Below, in pieces: positions 9,076-18,580 of a DNA stretch of 64,000 nucleotides. Positions within the stretch are counted from its first letter, which is position 1. Each line of letters starts with the position of its first letter. Position numbers and translations under genes: made by a program. Origin of the DNA: Bin5 sp963662575 (lineage in GTDB: Bacteria; Chloroflexota; Anaerolineae; Caldilineales; Caldilineaceae); assembly GCA_963662575.1 (NCBI GenBank), contig OY759723.1:4650001-4714000 (forward strand), written 5' to 3'. The notes beneath the pieces are model-generated. The model was not told where the DNA came from and searched no databases. It saw only the letters and a program-made list of their open reading frames with translations.

Positions 9076-10812
9076 CTACTCGCTTTGTCCAGGCGAAATC
9101 AGGTAGATTGTGCCGTCGGCGTAGCCAGTGAAATAGAGATTCCCGCCTTCATCTTCTCCGATGCTGCTGACTGGGACGGAGGAATACAATACTACTTCGG
9201 TCAGCCATTCCTCCGGAATCGGGGGATTCGAACCGGTTGCATCTTTGTTTTCTGGCTTCTTCAAGCTCCAGATGACCCCGCGACAGAAATCGGCAAAGAT
9301 GAAACGGTCACTGAGATGGGGCAGTTCGGTGCCGCGATAGACAACCCCGCCAACAATAGCGCAATGGCCCGTATGGTCGAACTCTGCTACAGGAGATTCG
9401 AATGACCCTGCCTGGCTACAGGGGTAGGGCAGGTCCTCAATCTTGGGACATCGAGTCCCTTCAATCGTAGGCCAGCCGTAGTTCTCGCCGCCGCGACTGG
9501 TAGCTGGCTGGAAGTTCACCTCTTCTCTGTCGTTGTGTCCGGTATCCGGGATGTAGAATTCACCTGTGTTGCCATCGAACGCGAATCCCCAAGGATTTCT
9601 CAGGCCAAGTGCCCAGATTTCGTTACGGAAGCCATCGTCGCCGACAAAGGGATTGGTGGCAGGTATAGCGTATGGATCGGCACCTGATTCAACGTCAATG
9701 CGCAGGATCTTTCCCAGAAGCAGTTGGGGGTCTTGTGGGAAGTGGGCTGGACGGCCTTCACTGCCGCCGTCGCCTACACCGACGTACAAGTAGCCGTCAT
9801 GCGGACCAAATGCCAGACTTCCTCCGTTGTGCGCGTGATGGGGTTGACTCACGGCGAGTAGGATTTCCTCGCTGGCCAGGTCTGCTGTGGCACCATTACT
9901 TGAGGTTGAGAAGCGGCTGACGACGAATTCGCGGTCAAGATTGGTATAGCTCAGGTAAAATTGCTGACTAGCCTTAAAGGAGGGGGGGAAGACGACGTTC
10001 ATGAGCCCAAGTTCTCCACAGCAACTTACGTGATCCGATATATCGAGAAAAAGGACATCGTTGGCGACTCCGTTTTGAACGATTTTGATACGGCCATTCT
10101 GCTCCACTACGAAGATTCGACCGCTACCGTCTCCGGCATGGGTAATTTGCACCGGCAGCTCGAGGCCGTCGAGGAATTTCTCAAGTTTTAGCGGGGGAGG
10201 CTTTTCGCCCTCATTTTGGGGAGAAAGAGGCGTACCAATTATTCTCACCTCCCGCCAAGCGACCCAACTGGGACTATGGAGTGTTTGGATCAGGACTTCT
10301 TTCATGGGACTGGGGGGATTGAATTCGATTGTCAGCGTCTGCCCGTCTTCTGTATGGACGTCAGCGAATCGCTTGAACAACGTTCTCACTTCAGAACCGT
10401 TGTCGACCCACAGAACATGCGTCGTCGGGCCAGCAGGAGCCTGAGCAACGACCAGCTCAACCTTTTCAACAAGATACAGCTCGTCTAGAGCGATAGCAAT
10501 CCACATTGCAGGAAAACCCGTTGAATTCCAGATCGTTTCGAGGTCGCCATCGATGGCATTTTGGGCCGTTTCTTCACCCAAATGGGCGCGTACTGTTCCC
10601 AGCGGCGCGACATTTTGACTTTCAGGCCCTGGCATTGCAGTAGGCAGTTGAGTCGGTGTGGCCGTGGGGGGGATTGTTGGTGTTTCAGTTGGGGAGGTCT
10701 GGCGGGTTGGGTTGGCCGCTGCAGCGGGGACTTCCGACACCAGCATGGCTTCGCAAGAGGTCAATAGTATCAGGGATAGCAGCAGGCTGGTCAACGCGAC
10801 GGCGAATCTCAT
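9076..10812 (-). CDS. PQQ-type sugar dehydrogenase lipoprotein, single module
   Basis: Predicted lipoprotein of 578 residues: hydrophobic signal with lipobox LTSC (Cys20), then a Thr/Pro-rich linker (about 30-65). A discoidin-like beta-sandwich follows (about 68-195; IDGDLETIWNS, SPSWVAWREVRI), then a six-bladed glucose/sorbosone dehydrogenase propeller (GSDH, about 205-575). The propeller has GRIFVVEQNGRI, HNGGSLAFGP, GDGG, LGKILRIDVESG and LGLRNPWGFAFD. The His of HNGG lines up with the catalytic base of soluble PQQ glucose dehydrogenase. It would oxidise aldose sugars to lactones on the outer face of the membrane. It is the last of three consecutive paralogues (14282, 10929, 9076), probably co-transcribed. 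Substrate and true cofactor use are inferred from family only. Confidence 0.88.
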   Translation of the reverse strand: MRFAVALTSLLLSLILLTSCEAMLVSEVPAAAANPTRQTSPTETPTIPPTATPTQLPTAMPGPESQNVAPLGTVRAHLGEETAQNAIDGDLETIWNSTGFPAMWIAIALDELYLVEKVELVVAQAPAGPTTHVLWVDNGSEVRTLFKRFADVHTEDGQTLTIEFNPPSPMKEVLIQTLHSPSWVAWREVRIIGTPLSPQNEGEKPPPLKLEKFLDGLELPVQITHAGDGSGRIFVVEQNGRIKIVQNGVANDVLFLDISDHVSCCGELGLMNVVFPPSFKASQQFYLSYTNLDREFVVSRFSTSSNGATADLASEEILLAVSQPHHAHNGGSLAFGPHDGYLYVGVGDGGSEGRPAHFPQDPQLLLGKILRIDVESGADPYAIPATNPFVGDDGFRNEIWALGLRNPWGFAFDGNTGEFYIPDTGHNDREEVNFQPATSRGGENYGWPTIEGTRCPKIEDLPYPCSQAGSFESPVAEFDHTGHCAIVGGVVYRGTELPHLSDRFIFADFCRGVIWSLKKPENKDATGSNPPIPEEWLTEVVLYSSVPVSSIGEDEGGNLYFTGYADGTIYLISPGQSE

Positions 10813-10928
10813 TGTTGGCTGATCCTATGGGACAGGTTTCTGTTGTCACTGAATGCACGGTTTGTGAGAACCGAGTTCAAGGACTCGTAACGGATTGTGC
10901 CAGCGATGCCGACGAGCATATCGTCGGT

Positions 10929-13900
10929 TCATCTCGACGTGATCATGTAAATTGTACCATCCTGATAGCCGGCGGCGTAGGCGTTGCCCTCCTCGTCTTC
11001 GCCGATGCTGCTGACAGGAAAGCCTGTGTTCGCGAGGAGAGCGCTGTGCCACCAGACCTGGGCGTCTCTGCTCGAAACTTCCTCATTTCGCTTTAGACCC
11101 CAGATCTCCCCGCGACAAAAGTCCGCGAAGAGGAAGAGACCTTGAATTTCTGGATAGTCGCTTCCCCGGTAGACCGCGCCCCCGACTATCGCACAGCCGC
11201 GTGCATGATCATACTCGGCAACAGGAAGGGTAAGTCCGTCGGCGCTACAGGTGAGGAGATCATGCTCGAAGCAGATGGTTCCCTCCATGACTGCCCAGCC
11301 GTAATTCAGGCCGGCTCGACTCTCGGCAGCCTGATAATTCACTTCCTCGCGTAGGCTGCCTCCAACATCTGGAATAAAGAGGTCGCCGGTCTGCTGATCA
11401 AAGGCGAATCCCCAGGGGTTGCGCAGACCCAGCGCCCAGATTTCCGGCCGATATTCGTGCGAGCTGGCGAAGGGATTGCTGGCGGGGACGGCATAGGGCT
11501 TGGAACCTGACTCAACATCGATTCGCAGGATTTTCCCTAGGAGAGTGTCGGGCCGCTGCGCCCAGTTGTCAGGGTCGCGAAACGTACCGCCGTCACCGCT
11601 GCCGATGTACAGATACCCGTCTTGTGGGCCGAAAGCCAGATGGCCACCATTATGGACCTTGTAGGGTTGTTCGATTTCGAGTACAACTTCCTCGCTGTCC
11701 GGATCGGCACTGTTCGGGTCGTTTGTAGTCTGGAAGCGGCTGACTGTTGTATTGCCTTCTATGTTGGAATAGCTTACGTAGAAGTGTTGGCTGGCGGCAT
11801 AACCAGGTGGAAAGGCGATGCCGAACAGGCCTTGCTCACCGCAGCAGGAGACACGGCTGGAAATGTCGAGGAACGGGGACTCAAGAAGGCGGCCATCCTT
11901 GACAATGCGGATGCGTCCTTTCTGCTCGGCCACGAACATGCGGCCACTGTTGTCGGATGCGTGGGCGATCAGGACGGGTAGTTCCAAGCCGGTGACGACT
12001 TCGTCGAGCCTTACACTCGGCGCATCGATTTCCGCATTTAAGTCGGTGGTTGGCGTGCCTAATACTCTCACTTCCCGCCAGGCGACGTTTCCCTGGCTTT
12101 GCAGGGTTGCTACCATTACCTCATTGACACTCTGAGGGGGATGAATAGGAATAATCAGCGACTGATAACTCTCAGGACGGACATCGGTCAACCGCTTGAA
12201 CAGGGTACGCGTGCCGGAGCCGTTGCCCAGCCAGATTTCAAGAGTGGTAGGACCAGTATCTCCCCTGGGGAAAACCAGTTCCAAGCGGTCTATAAGGTAA
12301 AGGTCATCCAGGATAACTGAGAACCATTGCGGCGCAGGTTGTTGGGAATCCCAATGTGAAGTGGGGTCGCCATCGATTGCGAATTCTGTCAACTGGGCTT
12401 GCGCTGAAGCTCTCGCTGAGCCGTGAAGGGCGATATTGGCAGGAGTATCGGCAGTTGATGGTGCAGCAGGTCTTTCGGTGAGCAGAAATAGGACGCCATC
12501 GCCAAAACTGGTGGCATACAGGTTGCCGACTTCGTCCTGGCCAATGCTACTGATTGAAATAGGCGCGTTAATCAGCAGAGTGCTCTGCCATTTCATCTGA
12601 TTTTTGCCGTCGAGCCTTTTCAGTCCCCAGATGCGGCCGCTGCAGTAGTCGGCATACAGATACAGACCTTGCAGATTCGGAGAGCCGGGGCCGCGATAGA
12701 CTGCGCCGCCGGCTACGGCGCATCCTTGAGAGTGGTCGTATTCAGCCACAGGCAGAGTCAGACCGTCAGCGTCACAGGGTACGACATAATTGTCGAAACA
12801 CAGGTTTCCCTCCATTCTGAACCAGCCGTAGTCCTCGCCCCCAGCGCTGGAGGCCGGCTGATGGTTAATCTCTTCGCGACGACGATTCCCCGAATCGGGG
12901 AAAAAGAGAGCCCCAGTTACTTTGTCAAAGGTCAATTCGCCGGGGTTGCGCAAGCCCAGCGCCCAGATCTCGCCGCGGTAGCCATCGACCTGCGAAAAGG
13001 GATTGCTGTCGGGGATAGCATATGGCTTCGCACCCGATTCTACATCGATCCGCAGCAGCTTGCTGAGGAGTGTGCCGGGGTCCAATGCCGGGTTGTCAGG
13101 GTAGCTAAAGGAGCCTCCGTCGCCGCTGGCCAGATAGAGGTAGCCGTCATTCGGCCCGAATGCCATGTGGCCGCCGTTGTGGTGTTCGGCCGGCTGGTCG
13201 ATCGTAAGCACAACTTCCTCGCTGTCAGGATCGGCTCGGTCCGAATCGGGCGAGGTGCTGAAGCGGCTGACGACTGTGTGGCCTTCGATATTGGTATAGC
13301 TCAGGTAGAAATGCTGACTGTCTGCAAATGAAGGTGGAAAGACGATGTCGATCAGGCCCCTATGAACGCAACAGCTGACGCGATTGGCAATGTCCAGGAA
13401 CGGTTCATCAAGTGCGGCTCCGTTCCTGACAATGCGGATGCGTCCTCTCTTTTCAGCAACGAACAGACGCCCGCTCGCGTCGTTGGCGTGGGTAACCTTA
13501 ACGGGCAGTTCCAGCCCGGATGCAATTGGCTGTAGGCTCAATTGGGGCCTGCGTTCCAATTGGGAAGGACTTGTCACTGGCATGCCAAACACACTCACTT
13601 CCCGCCACGCGACCCAACTAGGGCTATCGAGAGTTAGTATAACGACTTCGTTTACGACCTGAGGTGGATCAAGTTTCACATCCAGAATCTGACCATCGTC
13701 GGTCGGTACATTGGAGAGTCTCGTGTACAAAGCGCGGCTACCGGTACCGTTGCCCAGCCAGATTTCATGCGTGGTTGGGCCGGCGGGCGCCTGCGTGATC
13801 GCCATTTGAATTCTGTCTACAAGATACAAGTCGTCGAGCAGAAGTGAATACCACTGCGGGGCGGGCTGTTGCGAACTCCAAACTGAGTCGAAGTCGTCAT

Positions 13901-14186
13901 CTATGGCAAGGCCTGCTGTCTCCACATCAACTGTAAGAAGGCCGGTTTCGTCTCTCGCTGAGCCTGTGGCATAGGCCCGCAATGCGACATTTTCTCCCGC
14001 TGGCGGGGGCGCGAAAGGGGCGGCAATCCATTGGGACGCAGGGGAGATAGAAAAGGTCAGATTGGCGATTGCCGTTACTGGGTCCCTAGCGTTCCTCGCC
14101 GCAGGAGCGCTCTCGCCTGTTGACTGACATGCCGCCGCAAAGAGGACAGATAGTGCCAGGAAAAGTAGGCCAACAATTTTCGTCAT
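10929..14186 (-). CDS. Double-module PQQ-type sugar dehydrogenase lipoprotein
   Basis: A 1085-residue lipoprotein (lipobox ending in Cys20, AAAC) that contains the discoidin-like plus GSDH unit twice. Module 1 spans about residues 60-560 and module 2 about 575-1085. Each module has the discoidin signature (DDDFDSVWSSQQPAPQW in the first; IDGDPTSHWDSQQPAPQW in the second). Each also has a full propeller with RIFV/RMFVAE-type openings, HNGGHMAFGP or HNGGHLAFGP, SGDGG and LRIDVESG. Both keep the catalytic-type His, so both may be active. Tandem fusion of two complete enzymes of this family in one chain is unusual. It lies between two single-module paralogues, 95 and 116 bases away. The ribosome binding site is weak. 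Confidence 0.87.
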   Translation of the reverse strand: MTKIVGLLFLALSVLFAAACQSTGESAPAARNARDPVTAIANLTFSISPASQWIAAPFAPPPAGENVALRAYATGSARDETGLLTVDVETAGLAIDDDFDSVWSSQQPAPQWYSLLLDDLYLVDRIQMAITQAPAGPTTHEIWLGNGTGSRALYTRLSNVPTDDGQILDVKLDPPQVVNEVVILTLDSPSWVAWREVSVFGMPVTSPSQLERRPQLSLQPIASGLELPVKVTHANDASGRLFVAEKRGRIRIVRNGAALDEPFLDIANRVSCCVHRGLIDIVFPPSFADSQHFYLSYTNIEGHTVVSRFSTSPDSDRADPDSEEVVLTIDQPAEHHNGGHMAFGPNDGYLYLASGDGGSFSYPDNPALDPGTLLSKLLRIDVESGAKPYAIPDSNPFSQVDGYRGEIWALGLRNPGELTFDKVTGALFFPDSGNRRREEINHQPASSAGGEDYGWFRMEGNLCFDNYVVPCDADGLTLPVAEYDHSQGCAVAGGAVYRGPGSPNLQGLYLYADYCSGRIWGLKRLDGKNQMKWQSTLLINAPISISSIGQDEVGNLYATSFGDGVLFLLTERPAAPSTADTPANIALHGSARASAQAQLTEFAIDGDPTSHWDSQQPAPQWFSVILDDLYLIDRLELVFPRGDTGPTTLEIWLGNGSGTRTLFKRLTDVRPESYQSLIIPIHPPQSVNEVMVATLQSQGNVAWREVRVLGTPTTDLNAEIDAPSVRLDEVVTGLELPVLIAHASDNSGRMFVAEQKGRIRIVKDGRLLESPFLDISSRVSCCGEQGLFGIAFPPGYAASQHFYVSYSNIEGNTTVSRFQTTNDPNSADPDSEEVVLEIEQPYKVHNGGHLAFGPQDGYLYIGSGDGGTFRDPDNWAQRPDTLLGKILRIDVESGSKPYAVPASNPFASSHEYRPEIWALGLRNPWGFAFDQQTGDLFIPDVGGSLREEVNYQAAESRAGLNYGWAVMEGTICFEHDLLTCSADGLTLPVAEYDHARGCAIVGGAVYRGSDYPEIQGLFLFADFCRGEIWGLKRNEEVSSRDAQVWWHSALLANTGFPVSSIGEDEEGNAYAAGYQDGTIYMITSR

Positions 14187-14281
14187 GGAAAAAATAAGGT
14201 TGCTCTAAGCTGGACTGGACTTTGACGCCATTGACACTTCCTCGCTGAATTCCGGCGTCAGGCAGGGCTGAAGTCTGTGAG

Positions 14282-16048
14282 CTATTTGTCGGTAAGAATG
14301 TAAACGACGCCGGTGGTTTCAGCGTGGCCGGTGAAGTAGACATTACCGTCTTCGTCCCCGCCTACGCTACTGATAGGCATTCCAGCCTGTGTTATCAGCG
14401 CGCTCCTCCAACTGATATCTTCTTTGTACGATTCATTTTCATTTAACGATTTCACACCCCAGATCTGACCGGTGCAGAAATCGGCCACGATGAACATGCC
14501 GTTCAGGTCAGGGATACTGTCGGCGCGATAGATAGCGCCTCCGACGATGGCGCATCCACGCGTGTGGTCGTAGTCGGCCACCGGCAGGGTCAGTCCGTCG
14601 GCGCTGCAGGTAACGTGATCATGTTCGAAACAGATGCTGCCCTCCATGATGGGCCAGCCGTAGTTTTCGCCGCCGCGACTGGCTGCAGCTTGGAAGTTCA
14701 CTTCCTCGCGCTTGTAGTTGCCGGTGTCGGGGAGATACAGGCCGCCGCTCTGCTTGTCAAAGGCGAATCCCCATGGATTGCGTAAACCCAGCGCCCAGAT
14801 TTCATCTCGGAATTCATCGTTCGCCGCGAAAGGATTATCGGCGGGAATGGCGTAAGGCGCCTCGCCGGCCTCCACATCGATGCGCAGGAGCTTGCCCAAC
14901 AGGGAATCGGCCGCCTGTCCCCTGTTTTCAGGATCGCGGGGGAGTCCGCCGTCGCCGCTACCGATATAGAGGTAGCCATCCTGTGGACCGAAGGCCAGAT
15001 GGCCGCCGTTGTGGTTCTCATGGGGTTGTTCGATAGTGAGGAGTATTTCTTCGCTTTCTTCGTTTGCCCAATCCGGGTCGTCGGAGGCGGCAAAACGGCT
15101 TATATTGGTTGCGCCTTCACTGTTTGTATAGCTCACGTAAAAGTGTTTGTTTTCAGAAAAGGAAGGAGGAAAAGCAAGCCCAAACAGGCCCCTTTCGCCG
15201 ACGCAGCAGTCGACGCGTTCTGAGATGTCCAGAAAGGCTGTTTCATTCTTGACGCCATCCTTGACAATGCGGATATGACCTGGTTGCTCGACGACGAAAA
15301 TGCGTCCACTGCCGTCGCCGGCGTGCGTCACTCTGACAGGGTACTTGAAACCAGTTGCGACTTCAGCGACTTCATATTGGGGGGGATCCTCTTCCAGATC
15401 GGGGATGGCAGGTTGCGTGCCGAAGACCCTCAAATCGCGCCAAGCGACCCAGCTAGGGCTGTGAATGGTAAGAATCAGGACCTCGTTCACGATTTGGGGT
15501 GGGTCGATTGCGACTGCAAGAGTCTGGCCGTCCTCTGTGTGGATACCTGACAACCGCTGATAGAAGGTGCGCAGGCCGGACCCATGTCCTAGCCATACTT
15601 CGTGCGTTGTCGGGCCTGGTGGCGACTGGGTGATGACCATTTCTACTCTGTCTACCAGATAGGGCTTGTCCAGACCGATAGCGTACCACTGCGGGGCCGG
15701 CTGCTGGGAACTCCAGATTGTTTCCGGATCGCCATCGACGGCTAGGTGAGCTGCTTCATCGGGCACCAAATGGCCTTCGGCGCCTCTGATGTAGGCGAGG
15801 CCAGAGGCAAGGGGGGCAATATTCGCTCCAAGCGGCGGGTGGATTTGGGGGGCGGCAGATCGCTTTGTGGCTGGAGAAACTGAAATTGCCAGATTTGCTA
15901 TCGGCGAGGCTGATTCGTCAGCACCAGTAAGGCTCTGGGAAGATTCGGTCCCGGTCGAAGAGGATGCTGACGCGCAGGCGCAGACAGCGATCAAACTGCA
16001 GGTCAGTAAAATAAAAGGTAGACAGAATTGCCGATAGTTGAAGTTCAT
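14282..16048 (-). CDS. PQQ-type sugar dehydrogenase lipoprotein, single module
   Basis: Lipoprotein of 588 residues with the same layout as the gene at 9076: signal peptide with Cys23/Cys25, discoidin-like domain (VDGDPETIWSSQQPAPQW), then a GSDH propeller with ENHNGGHLAFGP, SGDGG, LRIDVEAG and LGLRNPWGFAFD. The frame stays open upstream to 16642, but that extension overlaps the permease gene, has no family features and would hide the signal peptide. I therefore place the start at the ATG at 16046-16048, where a clean signal sequence (FCLPFILLTCSLIAVCAC) begins. The gene follows the permease by 119 bases and begins the run of dehydrogenases. It probably oxidises an extracellular sugar; the substrate is unknown. 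Confidence 0.87.
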   Translation of the reverse strand: MNFNYRQFCLPFILLTCSLIAVCACASASSSTGTESSQSLTGADESASPIANLAISVSPATKRSAAPQIHPPLGANIAPLASGLAYIRGAEGHLVPDEAAHLAVDGDPETIWSSQQPAPQWYAIGLDKPYLVDRVEMVITQSPPGPTTHEVWLGHGSGLRTFYQRLSGIHTEDGQTLAVAIDPPQIVNEVLILTIHSPSWVAWRDLRVFGTQPAIPDLEEDPPQYEVAEVATGFKYPVRVTHAGDGSGRIFVVEQPGHIRIVKDGVKNETAFLDISERVDCCVGERGLFGLAFPPSFSENKHFYVSYTNSEGATNISRFAASDDPDWANEESEEILLTIEQPHENHNGGHLAFGPQDGYLYIGSGDGGLPRDPENRGQAADSLLGKLLRIDVEAGEAPYAIPADNPFAANDEFRDEIWALGLRNPWGFAFDKQSGGLYLPDTGNYKREEVNFQAAASRGGENYGWPIMEGSICFEHDHVTCSADGLTLPVADYDHTRGCAIVGGAIYRADSIPDLNGMFIVADFCTGQIWGVKSLNENESYKEDISWRSALITQAGMPISSVGGDEDGNVYFTGHAETTGVVYILTDK

Positions 16049-16167
16049 TGTTCTTATGACTGTATTTGCAAAGACTGGTCCTGTCGATTCAGGGCTTTGC
16101 AGAGGCCGCGATTGAGAATCCCAATACGAGAATCGGTACCGGCGTTCGACAGTTTCTTGCAGTTCTC

Positions 16168-17301
16168 TCACAGGGAATAAGGATCGACAGCATCGCGCAG
16201 GCCGTCGCCGACAAAGTTGAAGGTGAGGACGGCCGCAATGACGAAGAAGGCGGGGATCAACAGCCAGGGCTGTTGAAGGAGGACACTTACAAGCTGCGCC
16301 TGCTTTAAGAGGGCGCCCCAACTGGTCTGAGGCGGCTGAATGCCTAAACCCAGAAAGCTCAGAGCGGTCTCGGCCAGAATCATGCCGGGAATGGCTAGTG
16401 TGGAGACCACGATAATGTGGCTGAAGGCGTTGGGCAGCAAGTGGCGAAAGATTATGCGGGCGTCGGAGGCGCCGGCGGCCCTGGCAGCCACCGAGTACTC
16501 CATTTCGCGGTAGGACAGCACTTTTGCCCGCACCTGGCGCGCAAGGCCGGTCCACTGGATCAGGGAAAGGATTACTGAAATGGCGAAGAATCGCTGCAAA
16601 GGGGACCAGGTTGGAGGCATGGCCGCGGCCAGAGCAGCCCACAAAGGAATCGCGGGGAATGACATCAGGAATTCAATGATGCGTTGGATCATGGTATCGA
16701 TCATACCGCCGTAGAAGCCCGAAATCGTGCCCAGTGAAGCACCGAAGATGATCGTCAGGATCACACCGACCAGTCCGATCGTCAGCGAAATGCGGGCACC
16801 CATAAAGACGCGCGCGACCATATCGTGGCCCAGGTCGTCGCTGCCCAGCAGGTAGAAGACGCCCGGCGCGTCCACGCCGTAGAGATGGCGGTTGAACGGA
16901 ATCAGGCCGAACAGTTTGTATTCGTAACCCTCTACAAAGAAGTATATAGGGTAGATGGTTTCGAAATTTTCATCGTGTACCCAGCGAAATGTGTCCATGT
17001 CAATCTTGCTGTCCAGGGCATAGACAAAGGGACGCAAGTGAAAATTGCCCTGCTCGTCGAGAAAACGGGGCAGCTGCGGGGGCACAAATACGTGGTCTTC
17101 GTGCACATCGGTAAAGGGAATTGGGGCCAAAAAGTCTGCAAACAGGGCCGACATATATAAAAAGATCAGGACAACTCCGCCGCCGATTGCGAGCCGGTTT
17201 CGCAGAAAGCGGCGCCCGATCAGCCTGGCAGGTGAAATGGCCGTAGTTTTGCGGGCATCATTTCCGGATTGAAGATTGACGGTTGAAGCGGTAGTCGCCA
17301 T
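16168..17301 (-). CDS. ABC transporter permease, OppC/DppC type
   Basis: Inner-membrane permease of 377 residues for a family-5 (peptide/opine/oligosaccharide) binding-protein-dependent importer. It has the long cytoplasmic N-terminus and first membrane segment (about 38-60) of OppC. A large extracytoplasmic loop (about 60-155) follows, then the five-helix core with LGSDDLGHDMVARV and the EAA loop (ARAAGASDARIIFRHLLPNA) that contacts the ATPase. The start ATG lies 2 bases after the stop of the OppB-type gene, so the two are co-translated. No ATPase gene (OppD/OppF) is found nearby; the ATPase must be supplied from elsewhere. The neighbouring sulfatases suggest the cargo is an oligosaccharide rather than a peptide. 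Confidence 0.93.
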   Translation of the reverse strand: MATTASTVNLQSGNDARKTTAISPARLIGRRFLRNRLAIGGGVVLIFLYMSALFADFLAPIPFTDVHEDHVFVPPQLPRFLDEQGNFHLRPFVYALDSKIDMDTFRWVHDENFETIYPIYFFVEGYEYKLFGLIPFNRHLYGVDAPGVFYLLGSDDLGHDMVARVFMGARISLTIGLVGVILTIIFGASLGTISGFYGGMIDTMIQRIIEFLMSFPAIPLWAALAAAMPPTWSPLQRFFAISVILSLIQWTGLARQVRAKVLSYREMEYSVAARAAGASDARIIFRHLLPNAFSHIIVVSTLAIPGMILAETALSFLGLGIQPPQTSWGALLKQAQLVSVLLQQPWLLIPAFFVIAAVLTFNFVGDGLRDAVDPYSL

Positions 17302-17303
17302 GA

Positions 17304-18287
17304 TCAGGTATAGCGGATGCGGGGATCGATCCAGACGAGCAGGATATCGGCCAGGAAATTGCCGATAACCAAGAGCCCGGCCAGAAAGACGAGGAAGGTG
17401 CCGGCAAGATACATGTCTTGTTGTAGCAGCGCATTGAAATAGAGCGGACCTGTCGTGGGTAGGCTGAGTACCATTGACACGATGGTTGCCCCTGAGATGA
17501 TCTGCGGCAGGCTGGTGCCCAGAACCATCACCAGTGGATGGACTGCGTTACGCACGGCGTGGACCAGAATCACTCGCCGTTCAGGCAGCCCTTTGGCGCG
17601 CGCCGATGTGATGTATGCGATTTTGAGAACATCGAGCAGATTGCCTCGCATCATGCGGATGAGCCCGGCCGTTCCGGACGTGCCGACAACGATGACAGGG
17701 ATCCACATATGTTTCAACAGGTCCCATAGCTTGGCGAAGTTCCAGGGTGCGTCCTCATACTCGGGCGAAAACAGCCCTCCGACCGATTGGTCAAAGGTCA
17801 TGGCGGCAATGACCATGAAGATCAGAGCAAGTAGGAAGTTTGGGATTGAAAGGCCGATCATGCCGATGGTGGTGAAGAGATGATCGCTGGCCTGGTACTG
17901 GTGGGTGGCGGAATAGATTCCGATTGGGATAGCGACAAACCAGGTCACAATCAGGGTTGTGATCGAGATGAGCATTGTCAACAGCAGTCGCTCCCAAATC
18001 AACTCGCTCACGTCTTTGTTGTAGGCAAACGAACGCCCAAAATCACCCTGGACAAAGCCGGACACCCACTTCCAATACTGCACGTAGATGGGTTGATCAA
18101 GGCCGTACTGCTGAACTATCGTTTCCAGCTGGCTCTCGGTAGTCGTGGTCCCCTGGGCCTCCAGCTCTTCGCGGTAGACATCCAAGTAGGAGCCGGGCGG
18201 CAGATTGATAATTACGAACCCCACGATCGAGACAAAGAACATCGTGACCAGCATGTATAGAAAGCGGGGAATGATAAATTGGTGCAA
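17304..18287 (-). CDS. ABC transporter permease, OppB/DppB type
   Basis: Inner-membrane permease of 327 residues, partner of the OppC-type protein that follows. The first helix (about 9-30) is followed by NLPPGSYLD and the typical periplasmic region with QYGLDQPIYVQYWKW, then the helices of the core and the EAA loop (SARAKGLPERRVILVHAVRNA). The start codon is TTG, supported by GGAGG 7 bases upstream; no ATG gives the expected N-terminus. A 293-base gap separates it from the binding protein gene upstream and contains a strong hairpin at 18403-18437. Confidence 0.92.
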   Translation of the reverse strand: MHQFIIPRFLYMLVTMFFVSIVGFVIINLPPGSYLDVYREELEAQGTTTTESQLETIVQQYGLDQPIYVQYWKWVSGFVQGDFGRSFAYNKDVSELIWERLLLTMLISITTLIVTWFVAIPIGIYSATHQYQASDHLFTTIGMIGLSIPNFLLALIFMVIAAMTFDQSVGGLFSPEYEDAPWNFAKLWDLLKHMWIPVIVVGTSGTAGLIRMMRGNLLDVLKIAYITSARAKGLPERRVILVHAVRNAVHPLVMVLGTSLPQIISGATIVSMVLSLPTTGPLYFNALLQQDMYLAGTFLVFLAGLLVIGNFLADILLVWIDPRIRYT

Positions 18288-18402
18288 CAGTGGCCTCCAA
18301 CGTGCAGCCTGCTCCTGACTTCACACAACTACAGTATACAAGAAAGCGGACGAAACGCCCGCCCGTCGGTCCGTTTGAATACGTGTTTCCATGTTTCTAC
18401 GC

Positions 18403-18437
18403 GGGAGAGAGGAGCTTCGGGCCTACTCCTCTCTCCC
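18403..18437 (-). promoter_or_regulatory. Intercistronic hairpin between binding protein and permease genes
   Basis: A perfect 12-bp inverted repeat (GGGAGAGAGGAG / CTCCTCTCTCCC) with an 11-base loop lies in the transcribed spacer after the binding protein stop codon. In the direction of these genes it has no T run, so it is not a normal terminator. Hairpins in this position can protect the upstream message and give more binding protein than permease. On the + strand it is followed by TTATTTGTT, but no + strand gene ends here. Confidence 0.55.
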
Positions 18438-18580
18438 TTATTTGTTATCCTTTCGTTTCGCCACTTACTGTCTGGAAGACACTGGATTTCCCCTAGGGTT
18501 CAGCCTGCGGCGTTCCCCTTCGGGGGATTGCAAAGCCGTTGCAGTCCGAATCGAATGAATCGGCACACACGACGGCAATG

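Noticed and set aside
11142..13662. Open frames on the + strand opposite the dehydrogenase genes
   Set aside because: Shadows of well-supported - strand enzymes; no motifs and no ribosome sites.
16049..16642. N-terminal extension of the dehydrogenase at 14282
   Set aside because: It overlaps the permease gene, has no family features and would bury the signal peptide that starts at 16048.
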